NCBI GenBank assembly: GCA_029237695.1
Contig: CM055265.1
Location: forward strand, 106,158,773-106,222,772
DNA from: Conchocele bisecta
Taxonomy: Eukaryota; Mollusca; Bivalvia; Lucinida; Thyasiridae
DNA: 64,000 nt
Direction: 5' to 3'
Part shown: piece after piece, positions 21,920 to 32,989 of the stretch
How the letters are laid out: every line of letters starts with the position of its first letter
Position numbering within the stretch: the first letter of the stretch is position 1
Notes under the pieces: generated by a model
Database searches by the model: none
What the model was told of the DNA's origin: nothing
The model's input: the letters and a program-made list of their open reading frames with translations, nothing else
Program-made: the position numbers and the translations under genes

Positions 21920-22071
21920 CAGTGGAACATCTCAAAACCGGACACCATGTGGACCTCCCTTGATGGATTTACATTAATTGAGCATAGGCTGCATATGCAG
22001 CCTATGCTCAATAAATGTAAATCTATCAATGGAGGACCTCCCAGTGTCTCCGGTTTAGAGAGGTTTCACTG
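21920..22071. mobile_element. Pogo-like MITE with a nested palindrome
   Basis: TA-flanked ends CAGTGGAACATCTCAAAACC and GAGAGGTTTCACTG. The interior is interrupted at 21960-22029. Confidence 0.85.
21960..22029. mobile_element. 70-bp palindrome inserted in the pogo-like MITE
   Basis: TTGATGGATTTACATTAATT and its complement surround AGGCTGCATATGCAGCCT. The host sequence GGACCTCCC occurs on both sides (21951-21959 and 22033-22041), which fits a 9-bp target duplication. The same palindrome forms the centre of most GGGCCCG MITEs. Confidence 0.8.
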
Positions 22072-22091
22072 TAGATCGTTATCAGGATACA

Positions 22092-22340
22092 GGGCCCGTT
22101 TCACTAAACTTCGTACGATACAAAATTAAAAATGTTCGGACGAAGATTTCTATGTATTCGCTTCTCACATTAACGTGTTTCCCAAATGCTACTAGTTTGT
22201 ACCTACATATCGATGGCATTAAAATTAGCACATCCACGAAAATGTTTCCAAAATCGGCTGTCAGAACAAATGTTATTGTGGATTTCATTTGTTGCACCTA
22301 CGAACTTCTGAGTCGTACAAAGTCTAGTGAAACGGGCCCC
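22092..22340. mobile_element. GGGCCCG MITE, copy 4, without central palindrome
   Basis: Ends GGGCCCGTTTCACTAAACTT and AGTGAAACGGGCCCC are intact. The interior is a different inverted sequence (AAATGCTACTAGTTTGTACC) with no CATATGCAGCC core. It may be a subfamily or an uninterrupted form. Confidence 0.8.
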
Positions 22341-23550
22341 AGGTGTGCGTTATTGATTGGGAACTACATTTGTCACAACTCCCATAAGCTCCATTGTCCC
22401 AGGCACAGCCACAGTTAAGTACAAACTACTACATCATTCCGCCACGTTGCACATGCAATTGTCGTAACTGATCCACGTGAAAGGTAGCTCTGGGTCAGTG
22501 TGGCACGTCATACAATGTACCTGAACCGGCGGTTAGTTATATTTTATAACCTCGAGCCCATGAGTTACGCGTACATGTAGGTGACACAGGCACCGTGTGG
22601 TATGAATGACAAAACGCGTTTCTTTGTTTAATTTATGTGTTTTTTTATCTTATATTTAAGTTTAGAAATTGGCTCGAAGACCTTCCAAACCCGGGCATTT
22701 GAGCCCAAAACATGTCAGGCCAATGACCGTTGGCTCGTTTGTGTCCGAATTTACTAATATCTGCCATACAGTCGAAATATGTGCATTAAATGAAGGAGGC
22801 AATGAGGCGGTTAATTTAACCTAGCTAGTTCATTCTCCTATCGCACGAAGCCGGTATGTCAGACCGTGAAAAGGGCTGAGTGTGAGTGCATGTGATATAT
22901 GGAGATTCAGCCGTAACAGTGTTATCCTATATAATGATGATATTTGAGAGTTCGTCAGGGCAAAACATATCAGACAGGGAATGATCGATGTTGGGTTATG
23001 CAAAGTATGATGTAATATGTTTTCGGGCCGCGGCTTATCGTTATATACATGTACGAGTTGCTATTATTCGAGTTCATGTGCGGCGTTTATCTGTTGTTAT
23101 TTGGTTAGATGACAATGTTTTTAATATATTCTGAAGACGAACGAAAAATAGAAAATAATACACGGCGGTATAGTAATTTCCCATATATTAGTAGTGGCGT
23201 GTGTGTGTAAGTATCAGGCTGACAGTTGTTTAGCCTTCTGGGCAAAATCTGAGGGTTTATAGTTTCGTGGAATTGATAAGGAAATGGTCACGTACCATAC
23301 CGCGGTTATGGTTCAAAATGTTAAAGTTTGATTTCAGACGATGCAGATTACAATTATAATGTTTAATCAGAGTAATGCGGGCCTAAACTGCATTACGCCG
23401 TGAGATGAATGGTGGGGAAACCGGAGCACCCGGGGAAAACCACCTCCTCCGGCAAATAATGACAACGTCACATACGTCGGTATAGAAGAGCTGTGATTGA
23501 ACAGCTACCGGGGACCAAAGCCGGAGCTTTACTGTCGGACAAAACGCGTT
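22341..23550. other. Longest largely unique interval of the left half
   Basis: No MITE is recognised over about 1.2 kb. Near 23411-23445 the phrase GGGGAAACCGGAGCACCCGG with GAAAACCACC resembles a motif common in molluscan repeats. No exon is supported. Confidence 0.4.
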
Positions 23551-23797
23551 TTAACCCTTTGAACCCGAAATCCCGCTATAGCGGTTTATGCAAAAAGTGC
23601 AGATCCAGATGAGCCGGCTCGTAACGAGCCGTCTCATCAGGATCTGCACTTTTTGCAAGTAATTTTCATATTTCTTAGAGCAAAAACACCCCCTTTTCAT
23701 AAATGGATGAATCTGAAAATCATTTTGTGACCATTGGATTGGTCGGAACATTAGCATATCACAGTCCATTCCAGTTCCTTAGTGTTGAAAGGGTTAA
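23551..23797. mobile_element. CCCTTTGAAC MITE, copy 3
   Basis: TTAA at both ends, complete hairpin. It is very close to the copy at 36.2 kb. Confidence 0.85.
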
Positions 23798-23971
23798 AAC
23801 ATACACAATTTTTCTCTGATAATTTCACACACAGGTCACACAGTGTTAGAGACCGATATAAGCATTTGCTTATATAAACTCTTTAGTTTCTTAGGCCCTT
23901 TTTGTAGTGTTTTCCCTTAATTGATATGATCATATTTGTATTCATAAGTACATACAATCACATACAATCAA

Positions 23972-24095
23972 AAACAATCGATGTTCCCGGTATTTAGCCG
24001 GTACCCATTTACAGCTGGGTGGACTGAAGCAGTGTGGATAACGTGTCTTGCTCAATGACACGACGCACGTCTCCGGTGACCACGCGCTCCACAAA
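23972..24095 (-). mobile_element. SINE fragment, minus strand
   Basis: Read on the minus strand it has ATTGAGCAAGACACGTTATC, then CTTCAGTCCACCCAGCTG and AATGGGTACC. This resembles the conserved central region of tRNA-derived SINEs in aquatic animals. The tRNA-like head would lie at the right side, where only a decayed GGAGCGCGTGGTCACCGGAG remains. Confidence 0.55.
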
Positions 24096-24109
24096 ATATA
24101 ACTAGAAAA

Positions 24110-25570
24110 AGTCGATGGCTACATAGCAAATATGAGGCGCGTATGTATGAAGGTGAAAAAGTTTTTCGAGTTACAAGGAAAAAATGGGAAATTCTGAGTG
24201 GGAAAGGGGGAGGTAATCGATGATGGAGGGTCGGATCAAAAATGGGAATTCACTTCGCGCATCTGCACATGATAACGAAGGTACATACTAAATATCAGGC
24301 GCATAGATATGAAGGTGAAAAAGTTTTTCGAGTTACAAGGAAAAAATTGGAAATTCGGAGTCCGAAAGGGGGAGATAATCCATGATGGAGGGTCGGATGA
24401 AAAATCCGAATTCACTTTGCGCATCTGCACATGATAACGAAGCTACATAGCAAATATGAGGCGCGTAGGTATGAAGGTGAAAAAGTTTTTCGAGTTACAA
24501 GGAACAAATGGGAAATTCTGAGTCCGAAAGGGGGAGATAATCCATGATGGAGGGTTGGATCAAAAATCCGAATTCACTTTGCGCATCTGCACATGATAAC
24601 GAAGCTACATAGCAAATATGAGGCGCGTAGGTATGAAGGTGAAAATGTTTTTCGAGTTACAAGGAAAAAATGGGAAATTCTGAGTCCGAAAGGGGGAGAT
24701 AATCCATGATGGAGGGTCGGATGAAAAATCCGAATTCACTTTGCGCATCTGCACATGATAACGAAGCTACATAGCAAATATGAGGCGCGTAGGTATGAAG
24801 GTGAAAAAGTTTTTCGAGTTACAAGGAAAAAAGGGGTAATTCTGAGTCCGAAAGGGGGAGATAATCCATGATGGAGGGTCGGATGAAAAATCCGAATTCA
24901 CTTTGCGCATCTGCACATGATAACGAAGCTACATAGCAAATATGAGGCGCGTAGGTATAAGAAGGTGAAAAAGTTTTTCGAGTTACAAGGAAAAAATGGG
25001 AAATTCTGAGTCCGAAAGGGGGAGATAATCCATAATGGAGGGTCGGATCAAAAATCCGAATTCACTTTGCGCATCTGCACATGATAACGAAGCTACATAG
25101 CAAATATGAGGCGCGTAGGTATGAAGGTGAAAATGTTTTTCGAGTTACAAGAAAAAATGGGAAATTTCTGAGTCCGAAAGGGGGAGATAATCCATGATGG
25201 AGGGTCGGATCAAAAATCCGAATTCACTTTTGCGCATCTGCACATGATAACGAAGCTACATAGCAAATATGAGGCGCGTAGGTATGAAGGTGAAAATGTT
25301 TTTCGAGTTACAAGGAAAAAATGGGAAATTCTGAGTCCGAAAGGGGGAGATAATCCATGATGGAGGATCGGATCAAAAATCCGAATTCACTTTGCGCATC
25401 TGCACATGATAACGAAGCTACATACCAAATATGAGGCGCGTAGGTATGAAGGTGAAAAAGTTTTTCGAGTTACAAGAAACGTGACGGACGGACGGACGGA
25501 CGTACGGACGGACGGACACCCGTGACGAAAACAATGATACCCATTTTTTTTTGCAAAAAAAATGGGTATA
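24110..25570 (+). repeat. 162-bp satellite array with GGAC tail
   Basis: About 8.4 units start at 24116, 24279, 24441, 24603, 24765, 24927, 25091, 25254 and 25416, giving a 162-164-bp period. Each carries GCTACATAGCAAATATGAGG, GAAAAAGTTTTTCGAGTTAC and GGGGGAGATAATCCATGATG. The last unit breaks off into GACGGACGGACGG (25485-25517). A terminal hairpin follows, ACCCATTTTTTTT-TGC-AAAAAAAATGGGT. Copies 3-8 are nearly identical, so the array was recently homogenised. Confidence 0.9.
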
Positions 25571-25830
25571 ATTAAATATCTAGAACACTCGCCATCTGTT
25601 CAACAAACGGACGTGAATTATTTACCTTGGGCACGGTTCGCTAAGTCATTAATTGTAAAGCGCGCGATTACCAGAAGTAGTACACTAGTACCACTTCCGA
25701 CGGTTGGAAAGATGGCGAATGTCCTACCTTTTAGATATTTAATATAAGAGTAAATGTGGGTATGCTTTAAAGAATGTTGTGTCGTTCATACCACAAAGTG
25801 CCGGTGGTACTGGCACTGTGGTGAATAGAA
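25571..25830. mobile_element. GGACACTCGCC element, copy 1, left end replaced
   Basis: Inverted arms AAATATCTAGAACACTCGCC and GGCGAATGTCCTACC enclose CGCGCG. The right subterminal block CATACCACAAAGTGCC is present. The left one is missing where the satellite tail abuts. The complete relative is at 51.4 kb. Confidence 0.7.
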
Positions 25831-26023
25831 ACGAAAATTCAGCCAAATTCAACTCATCGAGAGGTGGCTTAATTTGTTACATTATTCGTAACACGAGAGT
25901 TGAAATCGATTATACTGTAGCTGTTAATATTCAAATCATCCACGACACTGATTCCTTAAATCGTTCAGTTGAGAAACAATTCAGAACGTGCTGTAAATAT
26001 GAATTACGTACATCTTTAAGCTA

Positions 26024-26269
26024 CATATGAGACACGCCATGTGATTGTGTACCTTCGGACAGCTGCGTAATTAAATACGTTTACTTTATGTTTCATAAAT
26101 AAAGTCAAAAGTTGAAACAAATTTCAGACTACATGTCGCAGGTACTCTGAAAATTGTGTCAACTTTTGACGCCATTTACGGAAAAAATGGTAAATTTTGT
26201 AAAGTTAACGTATTTCATGAATTTACGCAGATGTCCGAAGGTATAGAATCACATGGCGTGTCTCATATG
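26024..26269. mobile_element. GAGACACGCC MITE, copy 1
   Basis: Ends GAGACACGCCATGTGATTGT and complement, with CTTCGGACAGCTGCGTAATT and AAGTTGA...TCAACTTTTGAC arms. Confidence 0.85.
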
Positions 26270-26618
26270 GTTTCCACCCGCTAGCAAAAATCACTTCTAA
26301 GCCAGTGCCACACAACATGCACACTATTGCAGCCATATACGGATCCAACGTTTTCGTCAAATACTTTAGTGGGCCTTTGATGATGGCGTTCATTAACATG
26401 ATAGGACGTGGTCTCTATTTTTGCGTACGACGTGTGTTGTTGCATTGCAAATGTGTTTCATAAATATCCACCATCATTACTCTAGTACATCGCTTGCGGT
26501 AGCATACATGTACATCAGTTGGCGTTGCATCCGCCCCGTAACTGGGAGATAGAAGGTTCGACATGCGCTCGGCCTGGTATGCCCGGTTGTTGACCTGCCA
26601 GTTCGTTAAATACTTGCA

Positions 26619-26688
26619 CAGTGGAACCTCTATTAACCGGACATCCTGGGAGGTCCCCATGGTGTCCGGTTTAAGAGAGGTTCCATTG
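26619..26688. mobile_element. Pogo-like MITE, compact form
   Basis: CAGTGGAACCTCTATTAACC pairs with the complement ending GGTTCCATTG, TA on the right. Confidence 0.8.
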
Positions 26689-26934
26689 TAAATCCGACAT
26701 ATGACTATACCAAAATGAAACACATGAAGTTAAGGATACACAGACTGCCTGCGTGTCCGGTTTAGACAGGTTCTACTTTAGATGTACCTGTCTAATGTCT
26801 GGCAAGGAGGATTGTAATTGGGACGTAGAGTAGTTATTTCCCTTTGCAAATCTATTTATAGAGATCCGGTCCTTTGGTTTATTTTAGCGTTTATTTCTTA
26901 CCGAATAACTTGCAAAAATAAAGACTGTAAACAG

Positions 26935-27100
26935 GGTAGACCCAGACCAGATTGCACATACACGTGCAGTCTGGTCTGAGTTTACACTGATTGCAATACA
27001 ATTAATAAGTCTGAACATATGAATCTGGCAAATAATCCAGTTCCGGATCAGATTGCGTAGATATGTAAGATGATCTGGATCAACACTGGCCGAAAATACT
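26935..27100. repeat. Two GATCAGCCTG-repeat copies
   Basis: The first is the hairpin GACCCAGACCAGATTGCACA...AGTCTGGTCTGAGTTTACAC (26938-26995). The second is a weaker copy (27046-27095). Confidence 0.6.
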
Positions 27101-27572
27101 ATAATAGCTTCTTTACACGACAAATCATGCGATATTCGGTTTTATTACAAGCAATAAAGCCATAAAATATACATCTTGGACCGGATTTCTATAAATAAAT
27201 TCAAAGGGAGACATCCCCCATTGGGACGTAGAGAGTTCAATATTGCATGTAGGTCTTTGATGAATTGCAGCCTGTTTAGTATAATGTAACTGTATAATAA
27301 ACATACATAAATGTCCATACATTATTTCCTATATTCATTGCCATGAATATGAATATACACAATTACAAGCAGTGTGGACGCGAGCAATCTTAGACTGAGA
27401 TGGGTCAACACTAAAAGTAAACCATGATATCAAAGGTGAAATAACCAACCGGCTTATTAAAGAGAATACCGTAGACGATATCGATACAGTTAGAAAATGT
27501 TCTGATGCAAAGAGAAGGTGTGAGATTCCCGTCTGTATCAATAATGCCTGCGTTCTTCTCTTAATTAAGCAC

Positions 27573-27910
27573 ATTATAGGAATGAATGGCCTTTTTGTGG
27601 AATTTATCGGGGTATAAACTTGGAAAAGTCGCGGGAATACTGGACGAAGGCCGGAAGGCCTCGTCCAGTATTCCTGCGACTTTTCCAAGTTTATATCCCC
27701 GATAAATTCCACGAAAAGGCCATTCATTCCTTATAATTCCAGCATTGTGTGTTTATTTTCCGTTTTCTTAAGAATTATTTTAACTGCGCCTCACGGTTAC
27801 GGAAAGTAGTTCGGCATTGGAGTTTACTGGGATATAAATTTTGGACAGAGACTTGCTACGGACCAATCAAATGTTAGGGAATTGTGCAAATATTTTTGTG
27901 CTGGAATTAT
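27573..27910. mobile_element. GAATGGCC foldback, copy 2
   Basis: Complete, from AGGAATGAATGGCCTTTTTG to TGCTGGAATTAT, with a compact CGAAGGCCGGAAGGCCTCG loop. It abuts the candidate exon that follows. Confidence 0.85.
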
Positions 27911-27916
27911 ACTCGA

Positions 27917-28217
27917 ATAAGGAAGACAGTACACCCGCTTCATGTCAAATAATGGAGAGTTTGTGTGTATTCCAAAAGATGACATAAAACTGTTTGACAA
28001 CATACATGGCTATATGACTTCGGATGTCGCACATCGATTAAATGATAACCCCTTCCAATTCTGGTTCAATAATATTTGTCCCAATGAGCGATTATGTAAC
28101 GTTAGTATTCAAGATAGCGGCATTGCATTACTTCCAGTTGATCTAGGAGATGATTACGATACATGGTACCATGGAACGAGTCTTAGACTTGCCATGGTAC
28201 AGGGCATTAACCATTAA
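27917..28217 (+). CDS. Candidate internal exon or gene fragment with a YHGTS motif
   Basis: An open frame follows TAA at 27915-27917 and reads GRQYTRFMSNNGEF, the first Met at 27942. It passes through HGYMTSDVAHRLNDNPFQFW and DLGDDYDTWYHGTSLRLAM and stops at TAA 28215. The residue make-up is protein-like, and repeats flank but do not overlap it. The WYHGTS segment followed by hydrophobics and GI resembles the first His motif (HGT) of ADP-ribosyltransferase-fold proteins. Only that one motif is visible, so this is a weak inference. ATG|GTACAG near 28195 could be a donor splice site and AATAAG at the start an acceptor. It may equally be a pseudogene fragment trapped between two mobile elements (end 27910, start 28282). 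Confidence 0.45.
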
Positions 28218-28281
28218 TCATCCCCACTGGGACATGTTGATCACCATCGCAAACACACTTACTGATAAACTTGTTTGGGTA

Positions 28282-28720
28282 ATAGAGAATAGTAGGTTAG
28301 TGCCGTGAATGGGAAAAAATATCCGGCAAGGCTCAAGAATTTCTTTATTTCTCATCAGATGTATATGTTGTGACCACTCATTTGAACCGTCTCGCCGAGA
28401 CGGTTCAAATGAGTGGTCACAACATATGTTTTGGTTCAGAAATAAGGAAAATAGATAGAGAATAGTAGGTTAGAGCCGTGAATGGGAAAAAATATCTGGC
28501 AAGGCTCAGGAAACGGGATGGGCGAGGCTCTGCCGAGCACATCCCGTTTCCGTGCCGCGCCAGATATTTTTTCCCATTCACGGCACTAACCTACTATTCT
28601 ATTTATCCCGTCAACACCTACAAATGGCTGTAAAATGCAAAAATAGTATTGACTGGATATCAAAAATGTTTCACGGCACCGTGTTTCACGGCACATACGC
28701 ACTGTGTTGACGGGATAAAT
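28282..28720 (+). mobile_element. GTGCCGTG twin hairpin carrying a GAACCGTC hairpin
   Basis: A 50-bp left stub (GAATAGTAGGTTAGTGCCGT...TATCCGGCAAGGCTC) is followed by the GAACCGTC hairpin (about 28333-28456). Its arms are CACTCATTTGAACCGTCTC and its outer parts TTTCTTTATTTCTCATCAGA. A complete twin hairpin then runs to 28720. The same three-part composite recurs at 37.8, 39.2 and 50.6 kb. Confidence 0.85.
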
Positions 28721-29149
28721 TATCAAACGCGCATGGTGTATCATTCATAAGTTCACGCTCTTCATTATTAGTGTCACAGTCCACATGAACATTGTGAATT
28801 AATGAATGATACGTCCAACTGTATAGAATGGGTGTGACATCTTTTACGGTTCTATTTCCATGACACGTTTTGCAATGCCTGAAACTGCGAGTGATTTCGC
28901 CGGTGTAGATCGAGGTTTGTAAAAACAACCGACATTGTGATTTCGCAACATGCGTAGACATAAAGCTGTTCTGTGTCACAGGTTAAAGGCCAGGTTTGGT
29001 CTGATCGTCACCCAAGTACAGTGTTTGGGCGCCAAAATAGGCAGTGTAAGGCGCGTCATGGAAATAGACTTTTACAAGATTAATAATTACGCATCCGTGG
29101 TTTACCGTGTTTTTATATTTGTATTCATGACATGTAATGTACATATTCA
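28721..29149. other. Unassigned unique sequence
   Basis: Overlapping short frames on both strands show nothing recognisable. Confidence 0.35.
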
Positions 29150-29334
29150 GAGCTCCCGTTAAGGTGCGTAATTTGGAGGTAAATTTCTAATTTTCCATCA
29201 AAAATGGCAAGTTGGGAGTGCTTTAGAATCGTCTCAGTGAGATGATTCTAAAGGACCCACAACTTGCCATTTTTGATGAAGAAATAACAAAATTTCACCG
29301 CAAGTTGGTCAAATTACGCACCTTAACTGGAGCT
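29150..29334. mobile_element. 185-bp palindromic element
   Basis: GAGCTCCCGTTAAGGTGCGT pairs with its complement at the right end. Inner arms CATCAAAAATGGCAAGTTG and GATTCTAAAG enclose CTCAGTGAG. It is the only copy in the window. Confidence 0.75.
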
Positions 29335-31012
29335 CTGCATATTGGTAGATTAGTCTTAGCATGCTAATTGGTGTTCTTCGGGTATATTGCTCTCTATTGT
29401 AGGTACCCCGAAAACTATTTTAGAGGTACATGAAAATCGCCAACCTGTTCCTCTGTTCGTCTGTCTGTCTGTCTGATAAAAGTGTTAACGTGTTCGCCTG
29501 CATATTATATATGTTACCATATGTCGGATTGGCCTGCAACTTCACATACTTATTTGTCATCATATATATTTACATTCTATATACACCCTATCTCCAAGGT
29601 CAAAGTCAACTTACTTATTAATTTACGTGTACATTGTCTATCAGTGTTTTCTAGTTATTAGAAGGTTTGGAGTTATCACAAGTTATAGTAATAACATGTA
29701 ATATGATATGTGACCAATTTGCAATCAATGTCATAGTACGCAACTACCATTTTATATGTGTATGTTCCCTGTAACTTTGTACTATAACTTAGGAAGACAA
29801 ACAATATTTTGTCGCTGTTCAAGTATGTATACATTTGATTATGTTATGTCAAATGAGAACAAAAACAGCGCGTACGTTAAACTTGGCTAAACACACAAAC
29901 CATGCCGTAATATCCGGAATGTTTAACGTTCGTATACCCTGGCCGAGCGTGGCTGGCTACGGTAGGTGTGTCCGTGTTTTCTCCTGATTCTACTATGCGA
30001 CCACTGTATTTTTTAAGTTGATAAAAGTCACAGTAATATATTTTATATACAGCTACGGGACAAATAAAAGTTCACAATATGCAATTTTGCTCTAGAAAAG
30101 GGATTAACTGTCAGCAAATCAGTTATTAAATCTGTAAATCAATCATAGTAATGTAAAAATGTATGTGTGATATTATAAGATCACAATTTAAGTATTATCT
30201 AAAACATAGGTAGCACATTTGTCTACTATTTCCGCTTGTATTGCTTAGCAAAAACTACAAATACACTAAATATAGAATACCATGCCATTTTAAGTGGCTG
30301 CCATGGTTACTACCAATGATATGTCACAGACATGTTTTCACTCATGTATGTATGTATGTTACATATTTCTGACCAAATCTGGAAAAGAACTTGAATATGT
30401 TTGGTGCATTGTTTCCTTAAACATTGTTAATACATATTTAAGTGTATTTTTTCCATTGTAAAATAGTGGAGCTTTTAACGCACAACCGCTTTTGTTGCTA
30501 AGTAGCACACAGACATACCCGTGTCTCCTGTAACTGGAATTAATCCTCATTTGAGAATTATTGTGTAATGTGTATCATGGTAGAATCACTTTTCAACGAT
30601 ATCGGTACATAAGTATCAGATTTTCTATATTGTTGCAAGCAACAAGATAGGAAATCCGATATGTATGTACCTATACGGGTACAAATAGAAGCAACCCAGC
30701 GGCCCTAGTATCTTAATATATCTTCAATTAAACCACTTTACACAGGGCCATGATAGAAACACGTTTTTATTTCTTCCAGTATGTTTTCAAAAATTCCTTA
30801 TACATGTATGCCTCTTTAACAACAATGACAACAACTTGAAATGAAAGGCACTATATACTTAGCACAGGTGTGCTTGTTGCTATGCAACAGTAATGGGATT
30901 GCCTTTTCTCCCTATATTTGATATACCACATTACTTGGGTTATAATACTAGCACATACATGAGTACAGTCTTGTGAACTTTCATTTGGCACATGTCTGTA
31001 CATGTACTATAG
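29335..31012. other. AT-rich interval, no gene seen
   Basis: It contains a TCTGTCTGTC run (29458-29476), probably a remnant of a pearl-like tail. A short hairpin at 30619-30665 is built from TCAGATTTTCTATATTGTTG. No coding exon is supported. Confidence 0.4.
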
Positions 31013-31585
31013 TCTGTTTCACGAAACCTGCCCAAATTTTACGGCTATATAAACAATGCAAAAACAATATTATTTTCGATAATATTAAATTAAAGGAAAA
31101 TTTAAGAATGAGCCTTCTTTTTATTTCGTGAAATTCGGTCAAATATTGGTTTTATTACGAACAATTGATTTCTCTATGGGAATTTAACATGGGGGAAAAA
31201 GAGGTAAAGGAGTGTGGGAGAAGTAAAAAAACTAAAAAATTTGGAAATTGACTCTGAAACCTGACTAGATAGCTTGGATATGATCTAACTAAGAAAACAA
31301 AAGTTAAATTTTAAAAATCGGTCCAGTATTTCTAAAATTCAAAAAAATTTCCCCATGTTAAATCCCCATACAGTGTAGACATCTTCACTCCGTGAAGATG
31401 TCTATGGGGATTTAACATGGGGAAATTTTGTTTTCGCAATAAAATCAATATTTGACCAAATTTCACGAAATAAAAAGAAGGCTCATTCTTAAATTTTCCT
31501 TCAATTTAATATTATCGGAAAAAATATTGTTTTGGAATTGTTTATATAGCCGTAAAATTTGGGCAGCTTTCGTGAAACAGACAGT
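31013..31585. mobile_element. TTTCACGAAAG foldback, copy 1
   Basis: Ends CTGTTTCACGAAACCTGCCC and complement, with long arms including AAGAATGAGCCTTCTTTTTA. The core holds GGGAATTTAACATGGGGG, the GTTTTCTT-block and a small AGACATCTTCAC hairpin. The core is shared with the GTTCGTCGGC foldbacks. Confidence 0.85.
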
Positions 31586-31739
31586 AAGTCTTAATAATTT
31601 TATATGCAAAAAGTGTTTATTTCATTGATGGGAATCTGATTAAAAATGTTAAACTTATTTATGTGAAAATCGTTATAAAATAATAATATCAAGTGTTCGT
31701 CGTCAAACCATCAGTGTTATATATAGTTACAAATGTAAG

Positions 31740-32260
31740 CCACAGGTCTCGGTAGAGCCGGATGCATTTAGTGTTTGGACTGTGTGTCCGTCCGGCACAT
31801 TAAGAAGTTTGTGGGAGTTTCTCAGTTATGTCATAACTTCTATTCCCCTTGAATGATTACTTAAATAGTTGAACACATCATACTTGTGTACAAATGCCAC
31901 GCATCCGTGCTGTTCTTAAAATGACCTTGACCTTTTGGCATTCACAACTTTGCTTTTAATCACTGAGAATTGTGTATTAGAAGTTTGCTGAGTTTCTCAA
32001 TTATGTCATACTGTAACTACTATACATTGTGTAGATATCTAAGGATTACTTCAATGTTTCAGTACGTAAAACTTGTGCACAAATGTCAGACATCCATGCT
32101 GCAGTTAGTATATCATTGACCTTTCGACCTTCACCAGTGTGCTTATGAATACATGCATTTGTTACTCTTGTTCATTAAGTTTACCAAAGTTTCTTCAATC
32201 TGCCACCGGGGGCATTCGTGTGCCGGTAGGCCACATTTTATTGTGGCTGTATATATTTAT
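31740..32260 (+). repeat. Pearl-like two-unit array
   Basis: After GTCCGTCCGGCACATTAAGA, two units about 170-190 bp apart each carry AGTTTCTCA(G/A)TTATGTCATA, GTGTACAAATG(C/T)CA and TTGACC. The end reads GCCACCGGGGGCATTCGTGT, a tail type I associate with bivalve repeats. Confidence 0.6.
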
Positions 32261-32989
32261 GTACTTGCTTTTAGGCTACCCAGATAACGGAATCCAGATA
32301 ACTATACTGAACCAAATAAAGGAACTGAAACACGAGTCTGGCTTAGTAATTACTTAAAACAAGACAATGTTAATGTATTGTTCACGTAGATTCATACGTG
32401 AGATACATGTATAATTATACTTTTCTTTATTATATAACATGTAAATAAAACTTGTCATTTGCTGAATACCATGATTACGTAAAACAAAAAGGGTCGCGGA
32501 AACGCGTGAAGCCTTCCACCGATGATAGTCAGCACGCATATGGGCGAATGTTTGCTTTCTAGGCATATTCCAGTGTCACACTAACTTCAGCTGGATACAT
32601 GTGTGGCTTTACCTTTGTAATCGGTGTAGACACAAACCATCCTGCGCATCAGAGAAGTCTGATCAGGGTCTGCACTTTTCGCCACTCGGTGAAATTTCGT
32701 CATTTCTTTATGAAGTGATTATATAATAAAACAAATATGTATTTTGCTGACGTTGTTTAGTCTTTGTGTCTAGTGTACATGTACATTTCTGAAGTGGTTG
32801 TATAATAACAAATATGTTTTGTTAAAGGTGATGAGACTTTGCGACTACTGTAGAACCAGTGTATCATGTGCATCCTAGCAGTCTGGTCAGGGTCTACACT
32901 ATTCACCATTCAGTCAGACAAGCACCAGTCCTGCTAACAAAGGTATAAATAATTTTACATGACGGGGAATGGGCTGTGCGGCCTTTGAG
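32261..32989. other. Interval with two GATCAGCCTG-repeat relics
   Basis: Relics are at 32625-32690 (CATCCTGCGCATCAGAGAAG...GATCAGGGTCTGCAC) and 32855-32915. No gene is supported. Confidence 0.4.

Larger units (their letters stand above)
26270..27572. other. Mostly unique interval with scattered repeat copies
   Basis: It holds the compact pogo-like MITE and two GATCAGCCTG-repeat copies listed separately. No exon is recognised. Confidence 0.4.

Noticed and set aside
24110..25480. CRISPR-like array
   Set aside because: Units are 162 bp, contiguous and without spacers, in an animal genome. It is a satellite.
27335..27727. 130-codon minus-strand frame
   Set aside because: Its N-terminal part is the GAATGGCC foldback and the remainder has no independent sign of coding.
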